NCBI GenBank assembly: GCA_934675685.1
Contig: CAKURL010000010.1
Coordinates: 1 to 50,689 of the forward strand
Length of the DNA stretch: 50,689 nucleotides
DNA from: an uncultured Candidatus Melainabacteria bacterium
Lineage (GTDB): Bacteria; Cyanobacteriota; Vampirovibrionia; Gastranaerophilales; Gastranaerophilaceae
Direction of reading: 5' to 3'
Shown here: positions 8,794-17,915 of the stretch, one piece after another
How positions within the stretch are numbered: position 1 is the first letter of the stretch
How the letters are laid out: the number at the start of each line of letters is the position of its first letter
The notes under the pieces: generated by a model
What the model was told of the DNA's origin: nothing
The model's input: the letters and a program-made list of their open reading frames with translations, nothing else
Databases searched by the model: none
Made by a program: the position numbers and the translations under genes

Positions 8794-10183
8794 CTTCAAA
8801 TTCTTTCTTATCTTCTAAACTAGAGATAATTTCTTCTTTTCCCTCTTCTTCTTTAGTTTTTTCTTCAAATAAAAGCCCGATTTCTTCTTTTTCTTCTTCT
8901 TTTTTATATTCTTTTTGGGCTTCGATTTTAATATCTTCTTTTGCAGGCAAGTCCCTTTTGAATTTTTTTAATATTTCAAGGTTTAAAGTTTTTCCTCCGA
9001 TATTTGGGCTTGGGTTTTGGAAAAATGTGTGTTTATAGTTTTCATCAAAAATATTTGCGTTGATAGGGAGCGAGCTTAATTTTATGATTTCATAAAAATC
9101 TGGAGTGAGGCCTGTAGATTGGATTTGAGGAGACATTTTAGAAGAGAAGATGTCTTCTATTAAACATTCTTTGTTTGGATTTATTTTAAGTTCGCTTAAA
9201 GAATAAATTTTTCTTACATTTCCATCTAAAGTTGTGAAAATCACAACATCAAAAGCTTGATAAGCGAGGATTTTCGCCATTTCAAAAGAAATTTCAGGGT
9301 TATATTTTAAAATTGCATAAGCAATTTTTTCCATTGCTGCTTTTGGGCTTTTTGCGCTTAAAGTAGCGTTTATTCCTTTTAAATTGTCCAAGCTTGCTTT
9401 TGCGATTTTTGCCAAAAGTGCTTCATTTATGTCGTTTATAAATATTTTTTCTGGGGCAGAAAGATTAACCGCTTCAAAAATTTCTTTTGTTTCTTTTTCG
9501 TCTTGGATTTTTGAAAAATCAAAATTAGAAAAATTGTTTGAATTAATCTTCAATTCATTTGAAAAATCAATCATCACCCCTCGAAAGTTCGTTGGGATTT
9601 TTTTAGCTAGGGCGGATAGAAGAGAGGTTTTAAGAGTATTTTTTTCGCCCACGATTAAGATGTTGCATTTAATTGCGCTAAAGGCTTCTAAAACAAGAGC
9701 CGTCTCTTTTGAAATTGATTGATTTTCTTGCATATTTTGCAAATTTGCAAATTTATCTTTATAAACTTTGACATTAAGAGCAAGTTTTTCGCTCAAAGGA
9801 GGGAGGATTACTTCTAAATTTATCCCTTCTTCGTGGTTAAATTTTTTATAGAATTTTGAAGAATTTACGATTTCTTCTTGTTCTTCTTTTTTTTCAATAT
9901 ATTTTTTAATCAAGGTTTCGAGCTGGATTTCGTTTTTGAATTCTGAGCTCGATTTGAATGATTTCCCTTTTTTGTCTATATAAATATTTTTTGCGCCGTT
10001 TACAAAAATCGCATTAATTTCGTCGTCCGCTAAAAGGGTGTCTACTATTCCTAAATTATTGATTTCAAGCGTCGCTTCGCTTGAAGAATAATATTTTATG
10101 TCTTCTTTGATTTCTTCTTTAATTTTTTCTTTGATAGCATTATTGGCGCTTGCGCTTGAATTTAAACGGTCTTTTAAGGACAA
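8777..10183 (-). CDS. CpaF/TadA-like secretion ATPase with a degenerate Walker A motif
   Basis: The 468-residue protein follows the CpaF layout: a N-terminal domain (DTLLADDEINAIFVNGAKNIY), then the region that normally holds the P-loop. Here that reads NILIVGEKNTLKTSLL, so the second glycine of GxxxxGK(T/S) is replaced by Leu although Lys and Thr remain. The Walker B region reads IFINDINEA where CpaF has a glutamate-glycine pattern (VGEVRG). The C-terminal about 70 residues are Glu/Lys-rich low complexity. Translation starts at TTG 10183 behind a GGGGGA site, one base after the cpaE-like stop. In Tad pili CpaF powers assembly; this copy is more likely a non-hydrolysing partner or regulator, which is inference. 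Confidence 0.75.
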   Translation of the reverse strand: MSLKDRLNSSASANNAIKEKIKEEIKEDIKYYSSSEATLEINNLGIVDTLLADDEINAIFVNGAKNIYIDKKGKSFKSSSEFKNEIQLETLIKKYIEKKEEQEEIVNSSKFYKKFNHEEGINLEVILPPLSEKLALNVKVYKDKFANLQNMQENQSISKETALVLEAFSAIKCNILIVGEKNTLKTSLLSALAKKIPTNFRGVMIDFSNELKINSNNFSNFDFSKIQDEKETKEIFEAVNLSAPEKIFINDINEALLAKIAKASLDNLKGINATLSAKSPKAAMEKIAYAILKYNPEISFEMAKILAYQAFDVVIFTTLDGNVRKIYSLSELKINPNKECLIEDIFSSKMSPQIQSTGLTPDFYEIIKLSSLPINANIFDENYKHTFFQNPSPNIGGKTLNLEILKKFKRDLPAKEDIKIEAQKEYKKEEEKEEIGLLFEEKTKEEEGKEEIISSLEDKKEFEDGNLF

Positions 10184-10184
10184 T

Positions 10185-11372
10185 TTATTCCCCCATTCTT
10201 TTGAGTATGTTGAAAATTGTGCAATTATTGTCTAAGTTTTTTTGAATATCCGAGGATATAATTTTTTTTGCCATTTCCTTATATGCTTTTGCGATGTTGG
10301 AATTTGGATTGGTCAAATCTAGCGGTTTCATTTGGTTTATGGCATCTTGGATTGTTAGATAATTGTTTGGAATTTTGAAATCTGTGTATTTATCTATTTC
10401 TTTTTCCAAAATTTTCAATTGCTCGCTTAAATCTTCTGTATATCTATTTATGAGTAATTTTATTTGTTTTTTATTATACCCTGTTTTTGAAAACATTTCA
10501 AAATGTTTAGTGCTCGCAATAATTGAAGGCTTATTTAAGATTGTATTATAAATTATTAAATTGCTCGAATTCAAGATGGAGATTAGCTTTTCGTCCATTG
10601 AACTTTCAAAATCTATCAAAACCCAATCGAAAATGTTTTTTAGAGAATTAATCAAAAAAGTGATTTTTTCTTGGTTTAATTTTAAAGAAGAATTGAAATT
10701 GAAATCGAGCGCCAAAACAAAAAGCTTTGAATTAGGAAATTTTGGCAAAAGCTCTAAAATTTCTTCTTTTTTTGCGTTTTTTAAAATATTAAAACAAAAA
10801 TCTTGTTCCATTGTCTTTAAATCTAAATATTGCGCTGCATTTTGGCAATTTTGGCTTAGGTCCAAAATACACACATTTTTGTTTGTGATTTTTTGAATTT
10901 CATATCCTAAATTCACAATACAAGAAGTTTTCCCCACTCCTCCTTTGGAAGAAAAAAGAGAAATTGCTTTTGAAAGCTCGATGTTTTTTTGAGTTTTGTC
11001 TTTAAAAACTTTTTTGATTGATGTTTCTAAGATGTTTTTTAAAATTGGCTTTATTAAAAAGTCATCTGCCCCCAAAGCCAAAGAAGAAGTCACCAAGGAA
11101 GAATTTATCTCATAAGATGTGGCAATGAGTTTTGTTTCTTTTCTTTTTTCTTTTTGGATAAAACAAGAAGCTTCTTTTTGGTTTTTAGAATTTATGTCAA
11201 AAATGATTAAATCAAAATTTTCATTTTTATTATTTTCAAATTGAGAAAAATTTTCAAAAATAAACTGCTCTTCAAAAGATAGCTCCAAATTTTCAAAAGA
11301 GATATTTTGAATAAAGCTTTTTATGAGTTCTTGAGTTGTTTTATTTTCTTCTATTAGTGCAATTTTAATCAT
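10185..11372 (-). CDS. CpaE/TadZ-like protein: receiver-like domain plus MinD-type ATPase
   Basis: Residues 1-125 resemble a response-regulator receiver (FDLIIFDIN, a candidate aspartate, and LGADDFLIKPI). Residues about 135-370 form a ParA/MinD ATPase with the deviant Walker A SSKGGVGKTS and VLIDFESSMDE. This domain pair is typical of CpaE/TadZ, which positions Tad/Flp pilus machinery at a cell site. It directly precedes the CpaF-like gene (one-base gap), which supports the assignment. No Tad secretin, pilin or TadB/C genes are in the window. The start has TATAAT six bases upstream and no ribosome binding site. Confidence 0.8.
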   Translation of the reverse strand: MIKIALIEENKTTQELIKSFIQNISFENLELSFEEQFIFENFSQFENNKNENFDLIIFDINSKNQKEASCFIQKEKRKETKLIATSYEINSSLVTSSLALGADDFLIKPILKNILETSIKKVFKDKTQKNIELSKAISLFSSKGGVGKTSCIVNLGYEIQKITNKNVCILDLSQNCQNAAQYLDLKTMEQDFCFNILKNAKKEEILELLPKFPNSKLFVLALDFNFNSSLKLNQEKITFLINSLKNIFDWVLIDFESSMDEKLISILNSSNLIIYNTILNKPSIIASTKHFEMFSKTGYNKKQIKLLINRYTEDLSEQLKILEKEIDKYTDFKIPNNYLTIQDAINQMKPLDLTNPNSNIAKAYKEMAKKIISSDIQKNLDNNCTIFNILKRMGE

Positions 11373-11378
11373 AAAATA

Positions 11379-11384
11379 ATTATA
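11379..11384 (-). promoter_or_regulatory. -10 TATAAT 6 nt before the cpaE-like ATG
   Basis: On the minus strand TATAAT is followed by six bases (TATTTT) and the ATG at 11372. No Shine-Dalgarno sequence is present, predicting a leaderless transcript for the cpaE-to-ispD run. Confidence 0.5.
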
Positions 11385-11409
11385 TACTAACTAAAACTCA
11401 AGATTATAG

Positions 11410-11919
11410 TCAATTAAGAGTATTTTTCAAGAATAAAAGCAAGGAATAAAGCGCAAATTCCGTGATATCCACTTTGATTTTATATCTATCGTTCGTTTTT
11501 GCTTCTTTTGAGATATATTTAATAACTTCAATTTTTTCTTTGTTATCCTTGTTTTTATAGCCAAAAGAAATATATACAAGCCCAATAGGTTTTTCTTTTG
11601 TTCCTCCTGTGGGGCCTAAAATTCCTGTTGTGGCAACAGCGCAATCGGCATAATTTAAAAGCCCTTTTGCCATTTCAAATGCAGTTTCTTCGCTCACTGC
11701 GCCAAATTTTTCAAGAGTTTCATTTTTGACGTTTAAAAATCTATGCTTTGCTTCATTTGAATATGTTACAAAATTTTGAAAAATGAATTTGGAGCTCCCA
11801 TCTATGTCTGTTAAATATGAGCTTACAAGCCCACCTGTGCAGCTTTCTGCGCTCGAGAGCGAAAGAGAATTCTTAATTAAAATTTCTTTTATTTCTTTTA
11901 AAATTTCATATTTTTCCAT
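11410..11919 (-). CDS. pncC: Nicotinamide-nucleotide amidase (CinA C-terminal domain protein)
   Basis: PncC deamidates nicotinamide mononucleotide to nicotinate mononucleotide in pyridine nucleotide salvage. Motifs are SSAESCTGGLVSSYLTDI, VTYSNEAKH, GAVSEETAFEMAKG and the ATTGILGPTGGTKEKPIG segment. The 169-residue length is the stand-alone form without the CinA MoCF-like domain. The C-terminal end is extended slightly. It lies upstream of and separate from the cpaE run, with its own -10-like box. Confidence 0.93.
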   Translation of the reverse strand: MEKYEILKEIKEILIKNSLSLSSAESCTGGLVSSYLTDIDGSSKFIFQNFVTYSNEAKHRFLNVKNETLEKFGAVSEETAFEMAKGLLNYADCAVATTGILGPTGGTKEKPIGLVYISFGYKNKDNKEKIEVIKYISKEAKTNDRYKIKVDITEFALYSLLLFLKNTLN

Positions 11920-11925
11920 AACTTT

Positions 11926-11931
11926 ATTTTA
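11926..11931 (-). promoter_or_regulatory. -10 TAAAAT 6 nt before the pncC ATG
   Basis: On the minus strand TAAAAT precedes the ATG at 11919 by six bases. TG directly abuts it rather than being one base away, so it is not a perfect extended -10. Confidence 0.4.
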
Positions 11932-12013
11932 CATTATTTTTCGAAATTTGGAACTTTTCTTTTTTAAATTCGTCTAAAAAGAAAAAAGCATTCGGATTTT
12001 AGGGAGTTTGAAG

Positions 12014-12970
12014 ATGAGGGATAGTGTGGAGTATTTTAAAAAGGAAGAATTCAATCAAGAAGGCAATTTTGAAGGAAAATTTGAGGAGAAGTTTGAAGAA
12101 GGGGTCGAAGAGACAAAGACTTTTAATGTAATTCCAAATAAAGATGAAATCTTGCAGATGTATTTAAAAGATATTTCTAGGTTTAAGCTTTTAAAAAAGG
12201 AAGAAGAGTTGGAAATTGGAAAAGCGATAAAAGAAGAAAAAGGGCTTGCTCAAAAAATCGCGCAAAAGAAGCTGATACAGGCAAATTTGAGGCTTGTTGT
12301 GTCAATTGCTAAAAAATACACAGGCCAAGGCGTTTTGTTTATGGATTTAGTCCAAGAAGGGTCTTTGGGGCTAATTAAGGCTGCAAGCCGCTTTGACTAT
12401 AAAAAAGGTTTTAAATTTTCTACTTATGCGACTTGGTGGATAAAGCAATCAATCATAAGGGCAATTTCAAATTGTTCAAGAGCGATAAGAATTCCGGTGC
12501 ACATGGGGGATAAAATCAGAAATTATAAAAAAGCATTGATTTTTTTAAATGTTGAATTAGGGCGAGAACCCAAAGACGAGGAAGTGGCAAAATATTTAAA
12601 AATTAGTTTACCTAAGCTTCAAATGATTAAAAATTCGATGATGAAAGAGCCGATGAGTTTTTCTACTCCAATTGCGCAGGACTTGACTTTGGAAGATTAT
12701 ATTCAAGATAATTTTAAAATTTCGCCAAACGAAAAAATAGAAAAAATGGATTTTAAAAAAGATATAAATAACGCTTTATCTAATCTGGACTCAAGAGCGC
12801 GGTTTGTAATCTTAAATCGCTTTGCGCTTCGGGGAAGAAAGCAAAAGACATTAGAAGAGTTGGGGAAAATTTTAGGCTTTTCAAAAGAAAGGATAAGACA
12901 AATTGAAATAGAAGGATTAAAGAAATTAAGAAAAATGGAAGAAACGCAGTATTTGAGAGATTATTTATAA
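12014..12970 (+). CDS. RNA polymerase sigma-70 factor (RpoD-like)
   Basis: This sigma factor has region 1.2 (DEILQMYLKDISRFKLL), a well-conserved region 2 (ANLRLVVSIAKKY, FMDLVQEGSLGLIKAASRFD, FKFSTYATWWIKQSI), region 3 and region 4 (TLEELGKILGFSKERIRQIE). It lacks the long region 1.1 and instead has a short Glu/Phe-rich repeat (FEGKFEEKFEEG). About 318 residues is in the range of group 2 factors or a compact primary sigma. I choose ATG 12014 because AGGGAG at 12001-12006 is correctly spaced for it but too close to the in-frame TTG at 12008. It could be the housekeeping factor; the window cannot show whether another exists. Confidence 0.9.
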   Translation: MRDSVEYFKKEEFNQEGNFEGKFEEKFEEGVEETKTFNVIPNKDEILQMYLKDISRFKLLKKEEELEIGKAIKEEKGLAQKIAQKKLIQANLRLVVSIAKKYTGQGVLFMDLVQEGSLGLIKAASRFDYKKGFKFSTYATWWIKQSIIRAISNCSRAIRIPVHMGDKIRNYKKALIFLNVELGREPKDEEVAKYLKISLPKLQMIKNSMMKEPMSFSTPIAQDLTLEDYIQDNFKISPNEKIEKMDFKKDINNALSNLDSRARFVILNRFALRGRKQKTLEELGKILGFSKERIRQIEIEGLKKLRKMEETQYLRDYL

Positions 12971-12990
12971 AAATAAAATATCAAAATATA

Positions 12991-13020
12991 TTGTTTCGTT
13001 TTTTTTGTTGGGTGTATAAT
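12991..13020 (+). promoter_or_regulatory. Promoter of the PFOR gene
   Basis: A perfect TATAAT lies at 13015-13020, with TTGTTT at 12991-12996 as a weak -35 (18-base spacer). A leader of about 40 bases follows, containing the AAAGGAG site at 13048-13054. Confidence 0.5.
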
Positions 13021-13064
13021 TTTTGGTATAGTAATTTACTAGTTTGAAAAGGAGAAAACTTACT

Positions 13065-16000
13065 ATGGCAAAAACTATTACTGTTGACGGTAATTACGCG
13101 GCAGCCCATGTTGCCTATGCTTTAAGTGAAGTTTCAGCTATTTATCCTATCACTCCATCTTCAACAATGGGTGAATGGGTCGATGAATGGGCTTCTTCGC
13201 ATAAAGAAAACATCTGGGGTAAAGAAGTTAGAGTTGCTGAAATGCAATCTGAAGCAGGGGCAGCCGGCGCTGTTCATGGTTCATTGGTAGCTGGTGCTTT
13301 GACTTCTACATACACAGCTTCTCAAGGCTTGTTGTTGATGATTCCAGTTATGCATAAAATCGCTGGTGAAATGATTCCATCAGTTATTCACGTTGCAGCT
13401 CGTGCATTAGCAGCACAATCTCTTGCAATCTTTGGCGACCACACAGACGTTATGGCTTGCAGAAACACAGGTTATGCAATGCTTGCTGCAAATTCTGTAC
13501 AAGAAGAAATGGATATGGCATTAGTTGCACATTTGGCAACATATAAAGCTAAAGTTCCATTTTTGCAATTCTTTGATGGCTTCAGAACATCACACGAAAT
13601 TCATAAAATTGAAGAAATTTCTTATGAAGATATTAAAAAATTAGTTGAACCAAAATATATCGAAGAATTTAGAGCTCGTGCATTGCGCCCAGAAAAACCA
13701 ATTTGCAAAGTTGGTGCTCAAAATACTGACGTATATTTCCAAGGCAGAGAAACAGTTAACAAATATTATGAAGCTGTTCCTGATATCGTTCAAGAATACA
13801 TGGACAAAGTTGCTAAGGTTACTGGCCGTCAATATCACCCATTCGATTACGTAGGTGCTCCTGATGCGACCGATGTAATTGTTGCTATGGGTTCTGGCTG
13901 CGAAGCTATTGAAGAAACAATCAACTACTTGAACTCTACTCGCGGCACAAAATATGGTCTAGTTAAAGTTAGATTATACAGACCATTCGACACAAAACGC
14001 TTCAACGAAGCTCTTCCAAAATCAGTAAAAAGAATTGCTGTAATGGATAGAACAAAAGAACCTGGTTCAATCGGCGAACCTCTATACTTAGACGTTGTTG
14101 CAGCTATTGAAAACAAAGATGTTAGAGTAATCGGCGGTCGTTATGGCTTGTCTTCTAAAGAATTCACTCCTTCAATGATTTTAGCTATCTATAAACATCT
14201 TGAAAATAATGGCTTCCACGGCTTCACAGTTGGTATCGAAGATGACGTTACTCATAAATCCCTAAAAGTTGAAGAACATATCGTAACAGAACCAGAGGGC
14301 ACTACAAACTGCATGTTCTGGGGCTTGGGCTCAGATGGTACTGTTGGTGCTAACAAAAATTCAATTAAAATCATCGGTCAATACACAAACAAAGACGCTC
14401 AAGCATACTTTGCTTATGACTCTAAAAAATCATTTGGTGTTACAGTTTCTCACTTGAGATTTTCAGATTCACACATCAAATCTACATATTTAATCACAGC
14501 GCCTGATTTTGTTTCTTGCTCAACTCACGCTTATGTTGGCAGATACGACCTATTGAAAGGTATCAAAGAAGGCGGCACATTCTTGTTGAATTCTCCATAT
14601 TCAGCAGATAAAGCATTTGAACATTTGACTCGTGATATGCAAAAAACTATCATCGACAAAAAAATCAAATTCTACAATGTTGACGCAGAAAAACTTGTTA
14701 AAGAACAACCAGGGCTTAGAGGCAAAGGTGCAAACACAGTTATGATGGTTGCATACTTTAAAGTTTCTGGCGTTATCCCATTTGAACAAGCTTATGAAGG
14801 TATGAAAGAAATGACTAAAAAGACCTTCAAGAAAAAAGGCGATGACGTAGTAAACATGAACTTAGCTTTAATTGACGCTGCAGTTGATGCTTGCCAAGAA
14901 GTTAAAGTTCCGGCTTCCCTAGATGGCGTTAAATGTATCGAGGACGTTCAACTTCTTCCTGAAAATGCTTCAGAATTCGCGAAGAAAATCGTTGAACCTT
15001 CTATGAGACAAAAAGGAGACGATATTCCAGTTTCTGCAATGTCAGTTGATGGCGTTATTCCTACAGGAACAGCTGCTTTAGAAAAACGCGGAATTGCTCC
15101 AAGAGTTCCAAAATGGAACAGCGAATTTTGTGTACAATGCGGAGTTTGCGCTTCTGCTTGTCCTCACGCTGCAATCAGAACTAAATTGGCTGAAAAGAAA
15201 GACCTTGAAAACGCTCCAGAAAGCTTCAAAACAATCCAAGCAAAACCAGCTCTTGCTGACGAACAATTCAAAGTTCAAGTATATTGCAAAGATTGTACAG
15301 GTTGCGGCGTTTGCTTAGACCAATGTCCAATGTCAAAAATCGAAGGCAAACACGCTTTAACTTGGTCAACAATTGAAGACGAAATCGCAGCAGGCGAAGA
15401 AACAAACGAAAAATTCTTCGACGAATTACCAGACAACGTAATGGGTAAAAACACAACAGCAACATTAAAAGGCGCAATGCTTAGAAAACCATTGTTTGAG
15501 TTCTCTGGTGCTTGTGCAGGTTGCGGCGAAACTCCTTATGTAAAACTTGTTTCTCAATTGTTTGGCGAAAACGCAATCGTTGCAAACGCAACGGGCTGCT
15601 CTTCAATCTATTCTGGTACATTCCCAACAATCCCATATACAACAAACAAAGATGGCAGAGGTCCAGCTTGGGCAAATTCATTGTTTGAAGACAATGCTGA
15701 ATTTGGTTTCGGTATGAGATTAGCGGTTGACCAAAACAGAGACACTTTAAAAACATATTGCGAAAAAGTCTTGGCTGAAGAAAAAGCTCCGGCTGATGTG
15801 AAAGAAGCAATCAAAGAAGCTTTGGCTCATTGGGATAATTCAAAAACTCCTGAAGCAGTAGCTGCTCAAGAAAATGCTAAAAAAGTTTTGGCTAACCACA
15901 AAGCTTGCGAATGCGAAGTGTTCAAAAAAGTTGTTGAACTTCAAGACTACTTCACAGATAAATCCGTATGGATTATCGGTGGCGACGGTTGGGCATACGA

Positions 16001-16595
16001 CATCGGCTACGGCGGTATCGACCACGTATTAGCGCAAAACAAAAACGTTAATATCCTTGTTTTGGATACAGAAGTATATTCAAACACAGGCGGTCAAGCT
16101 TCTAAATCTACACCTACTGGCGCAGTTGCTAAATTTGCTACAGGCGGTAAGAAAACATATAAGAAAAACATGGGCTTAATGTCTATGTCTTATGGATATG
16201 TTTATGTTGCTTCTGTTGCATTGGGCGCAGACAGAAATCAAACACTTAAAGCATTCAGAGAGGCTGAAGCTTATGATGGTCCATCAATCATCTTTGCTTA
16301 CGCTCCTTGTATCGCTCATGGTATTGATATGTCTAAAACTCAAACTGAACAAAAACGCGCAGTTGAAGCTGGTTATTTCCCACTTTACAGATACAACCCA
16401 CAAAACGAACAACCATTCACTTGGGACGCTAAAGAACCAAAAGGAAATTACCAAGACTTTATCAGAAGCGAAGGACGTTATAAATCATTGCTTAAAACTA
16501 ACCCAGAAGCTGCTGAACAACTTTATTCTCAAGCAGAAGTTGATGCTAAGAAGAGAATGGAAGTTTATAAAGCAATCGGCGAATTGGTTAAATAA
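13065..16595 (+). CDS. nifJ: Pyruvate:ferredoxin (flavodoxin) oxidoreductase, homodimeric
   Basis: The enzyme oxidatively decarboxylates pyruvate to acetyl-CoA and reduces ferredoxin, the main entry to anaerobic fermentation. All domains are in one 1176-residue chain: domain I (VSAIYPITPSSTMGEW), domain II-III with the gamma region, two 4Fe-4S cluster motifs (CVQCGVCASACPH and CKDCTGCGVCLDQCP), the proximal cluster motif GACAGCGETPY, and thiamine diphosphate sites (GDGWAYDIGYGG, EVYSNTGGQASKST). I use ATG 13065, where a strong AGGAG site lies 11-12 bases upstream, rather than TTG 13044. The gene favours C-ending Asn, Ile and Asp codons more than its neighbours, as expected of a highly expressed gene. 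It is monocistronic. Confidence 0.97.
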   Translation: MAKTITVDGNYAAAHVAYALSEVSAIYPITPSSTMGEWVDEWASSHKENIWGKEVRVAEMQSEAGAAGAVHGSLVAGALTSTYTASQGLLLMIPVMHKIAGEMIPSVIHVAARALAAQSLAIFGDHTDVMACRNTGYAMLAANSVQEEMDMALVAHLATYKAKVPFLQFFDGFRTSHEIHKIEEISYEDIKKLVEPKYIEEFRARALRPEKPICKVGAQNTDVYFQGRETVNKYYEAVPDIVQEYMDKVAKVTGRQYHPFDYVGAPDATDVIVAMGSGCEAIEETINYLNSTRGTKYGLVKVRLYRPFDTKRFNEALPKSVKRIAVMDRTKEPGSIGEPLYLDVVAAIENKDVRVIGGRYGLSSKEFTPSMILAIYKHLENNGFHGFTVGIEDDVTHKSLKVEEHIVTEPEGTTNCMFWGLGSDGTVGANKNSIKIIGQYTNKDAQAYFAYDSKKSFGVTVSHLRFSDSHIKSTYLITAPDFVSCSTHAYVGRYDLLKGIKEGGTFLLNSPYSADKAFEHLTRDMQKTIIDKKIKFYNVDAEKLVKEQPGLRGKGANTVMMVAYFKVSGVIPFEQAYEGMKEMTKKTFKKKGDDVVNMNLALIDAAVDACQEVKVPASLDGVKCIEDVQLLPENASEFAKKIVEPSMRQKGDDIPVSAMSVDGVIPTGTAALEKRGIAPRVPKWNSEFCVQCGVCASACPHAAIRTKLAEKKDLENAPESFKTIQAKPALADEQFKVQVYCKDCTGCGVCLDQCPMSKIEGKHALTWSTIEDEIAAGEETNEKFFDELPDNVMGKNTTATLKGAMLRKPLFEFSGACAGCGETPYVKLVSQLFGENAIVANATGCSSIYSGTFPTIPYTTNKDGRGPAWANSLFEDNAEFGFGMRLAVDQNRDTLKTYCEKVLAEEKAPADVKEAIKEALAHWDNSKTPEAVAAQENAKKVLANHKACECEVFKKVVELQDYFTDKSVWIIGGDGWAYDIGYGGIDHVLAQNKNVNILVLDTEVYSNTGGQASKSTPTGAVAKFATGGKKTYKKNMGLMSMSYGYVYVASVALGADRNQTLKAFREAEAYDGPSIIFAYAPCIAHGIDMSKTQTEQKRAVEAGYFPLYRYNPQNEQPFTWDAKEPKGNYQDFIRSEGRYKSLLKTNPEAAEQLYSQAEVDAKKRMEVYKAIGELVK

Positions 16596-16619
16596 TAAGC
16601 TAGGCTTTGTTTTTAAAGG

Positions 16620-16650
16620 GAGTGCGAAGGAAACTTTGCACTCTTTTTTA
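16620..16650 (+). terminator. Rho-independent terminator of the PFOR gene
   Basis: A ten-pair stem (GAGTGCGAAG with CTTTGCACTC, one G-T wobble) closes a GAAA tetraloop and is followed by six T residues. Confidence 0.85.
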
Positions 16651-16712
16651 TTCTTTGATTTTTTTCTTTAGCTTTAGTTACTTTTCTAAGGCAAAAATTA
16701 AAAAACAAATTT

Positions 16713-16970
16713 CTACTTAATCTTAATATCTAATAAATCTTTTAAATCAACCCCAAACCTTTGTGCCATCGTAAAAAGGCAATATAAAGACGGGCTTTTT
16801 GTTCCCTGCTCGATTGCGCTTATATATGTCCTATCCACTCCAATATCAAAAGCAAGGTCCTCTTGGGTTAAATTCAATTTGTTTCTATAGAAATTTATGT
16901 TTATACCGAGCTTTTTTAAAAGTTTCTTTTTGATAACTTTATCTGTTTGCATGATTTTATTATCGCTCAT
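16713..16970 (-). CDS. XRE-family helix-turn-helix regulator
   Basis: This 85-residue protein is almost wholly a Cro/C1-type HTH domain: LNLTQEDLAFDIGVDRTYIS followed by IEQGTKSPSLYCLFTMA. The form resembles controller (C) proteins and other small single-domain repressors. It is transcribed divergently from the prepilin gene and could bind the palindrome at 17054-17070; that link is inference. The start is uncertain: ATG 16970 lacks a convincing ribosome site, while ATG 16952 is preceded six bases upstream by GATAAT and could be a leaderless start. Confidence 0.85.
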   Translation of the reverse strand: MSDNKIMQTDKVIKKKLLKKLGININFYRNKLNLTQEDLAFDIGVDRTYISAIEQGTKSPSLYCLFTMAQRFGVDLKDLLDIKIK

Positions 16971-17053
16971 CTACTATTAGTCGGCTACTTACTATTTGTA
17001 ATACCTTTTATCATCTATAAATAGTATTGATTAGATAAAATATTAATGTAACA

Positions 17054-17070
17054 TGTGACTATAAGTCACA
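17054..17070. promoter_or_regulatory. Perfect palindrome upstream of the prepilin gene
   Basis: TGTGACT and AGTCACA are perfect inverted repeats around ATA. The site lies directly before the AAAAAGG ribosome site of the prepilin gene, in the region shared with the divergent XRE gene. Another inverted pair, TACTATTT (16990-16997) and AAATAGTA (17019-17026), lies in the same interval. The first site could be an operator or an mRNA hairpin that affects translation. Confidence 0.55.
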
Positions 17071-17084
17071 TAAAAAGGTATGAT

Positions 17085-17915
17085 ATGAAAAATTTTAAAA
17101 TCAAAAAAGTTTTTAGTTTGGCTTTTACTCTTGCTGAAATCATGATTGCGTTAGTGGTAATTGGAGTAATAACTTCAATTCTTTTGCCTGTTGCATTTAA
17201 CTCTGTTCCAGACGAAAATGTGATGAAATTTAAAAAAGGAAATGCGACATTGGCGAAAGTCATAAATGAACTTGTGAGCTCTGATAAATATTATTCAAAC
17301 GGAGATTTGGGCACAAAAGCAGATGGCAGTAAAGACACAGCAATATATTTTATGGCTTCTTTTGCGGATAATCTTTCAATCAAGGAAAACGTTAAAGAAA
17401 TCACATTAGCTGATGATGTGGGAACATATTTGACTTTAGCACGTAATCAAGGTGGATATTTAGGAGACCCAGAATCCGTAATACAAAGTTGCGAAACGCA
17501 TTATTTTAATTTAACAGATGAAGATATCAAAATTGCAAAAGAAAGGTTTGATAAAACATGCGAAGATAGGCAAAAAACGCCAACTGGGGCTGAAGTTACA
17601 ACTACAGATGGAATACAATATTTTCAAACCGGAGTTGCTGCTTTTGGAGAAGGAGCAAGTGTAGTCTCAAAAACAGATGACAACAAAACAAGTATTACAC
17701 ATTGCAACACAAGATTTATGGCACCGCCAAACCAAACTCCTTACATTGCAGACTCAAACGGTATGGATATAGTTTATAAAATTTTTTGTATGGATATCGA
17801 TGGAATTAACCAAGGCGAGGATCCTTTTGGATATGGCATTAGAGCTGATGGGAAGATTTTAACGGGAAAAAGAGCAGATGAGTGGTTGGAGAAGAGTATT
17901 CAAGATAAGGAATAG
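17085..17915 (+). CDS. Prepilin-type / type II secretion pseudopilin-like protein
   Basis: The N terminus carries a class III signal: a basic leader (MKNFKIKKVFSLA), a predicted cleavage before Phe in FTLAEIMIALVVIGV with the conserved Glu at +5, and a long hydrophobic helix. The 276-residue product has a mostly soluble C-terminal domain with four to five cysteines (SCETHYF, KTCEDRQ, THCNTRF, FCMDIDG). Near the end CMDIDGINQGEDPFGYG resembles the Asp-rich calcium or structural loop common in minor pseudopilins. I chose ATG 17085 for its AAAAAGG site; the upstream in-frame start would overlap the palindrome. A prepilin peptidase is needed but not encoded here. Confidence 0.85.
   Translation: MKNFKIKKVFSLAFTLAEIMIALVVIGVITSILLPVAFNSVPDENVMKFKKGNATLAKVINELVSSDKYYSNGDLGTKADGSKDTAIYFMASFADNLSIKENVKEITLADDVGTYLTLARNQGGYLGDPESVIQSCETHYFNLTDEDIKIAKERFDKTCEDRQKTPTGAEVTTTDGIQYFQTGVAAFGEGASVVSKTDDNKTSITHCNTRFMAPPNQTPYIADSNGMDIVYKIFCMDIDGINQGEDPFGYGIRADGKILTGKRADEWLEKSIQDKE

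Noticed and set aside
8777..8799. FMN riboswitch before ribD
   Set aside because: ribD starts inside the 3' end of the cpaF-like gene; there is no untranslated leader to hold an aptamer.
17054..17070. CRP-type site (TGTGA-N6-TCACA)
   Set aside because: The spacer is seven bases, not six, and no CRP-like gene is visible. It is kept only as a palindrome.
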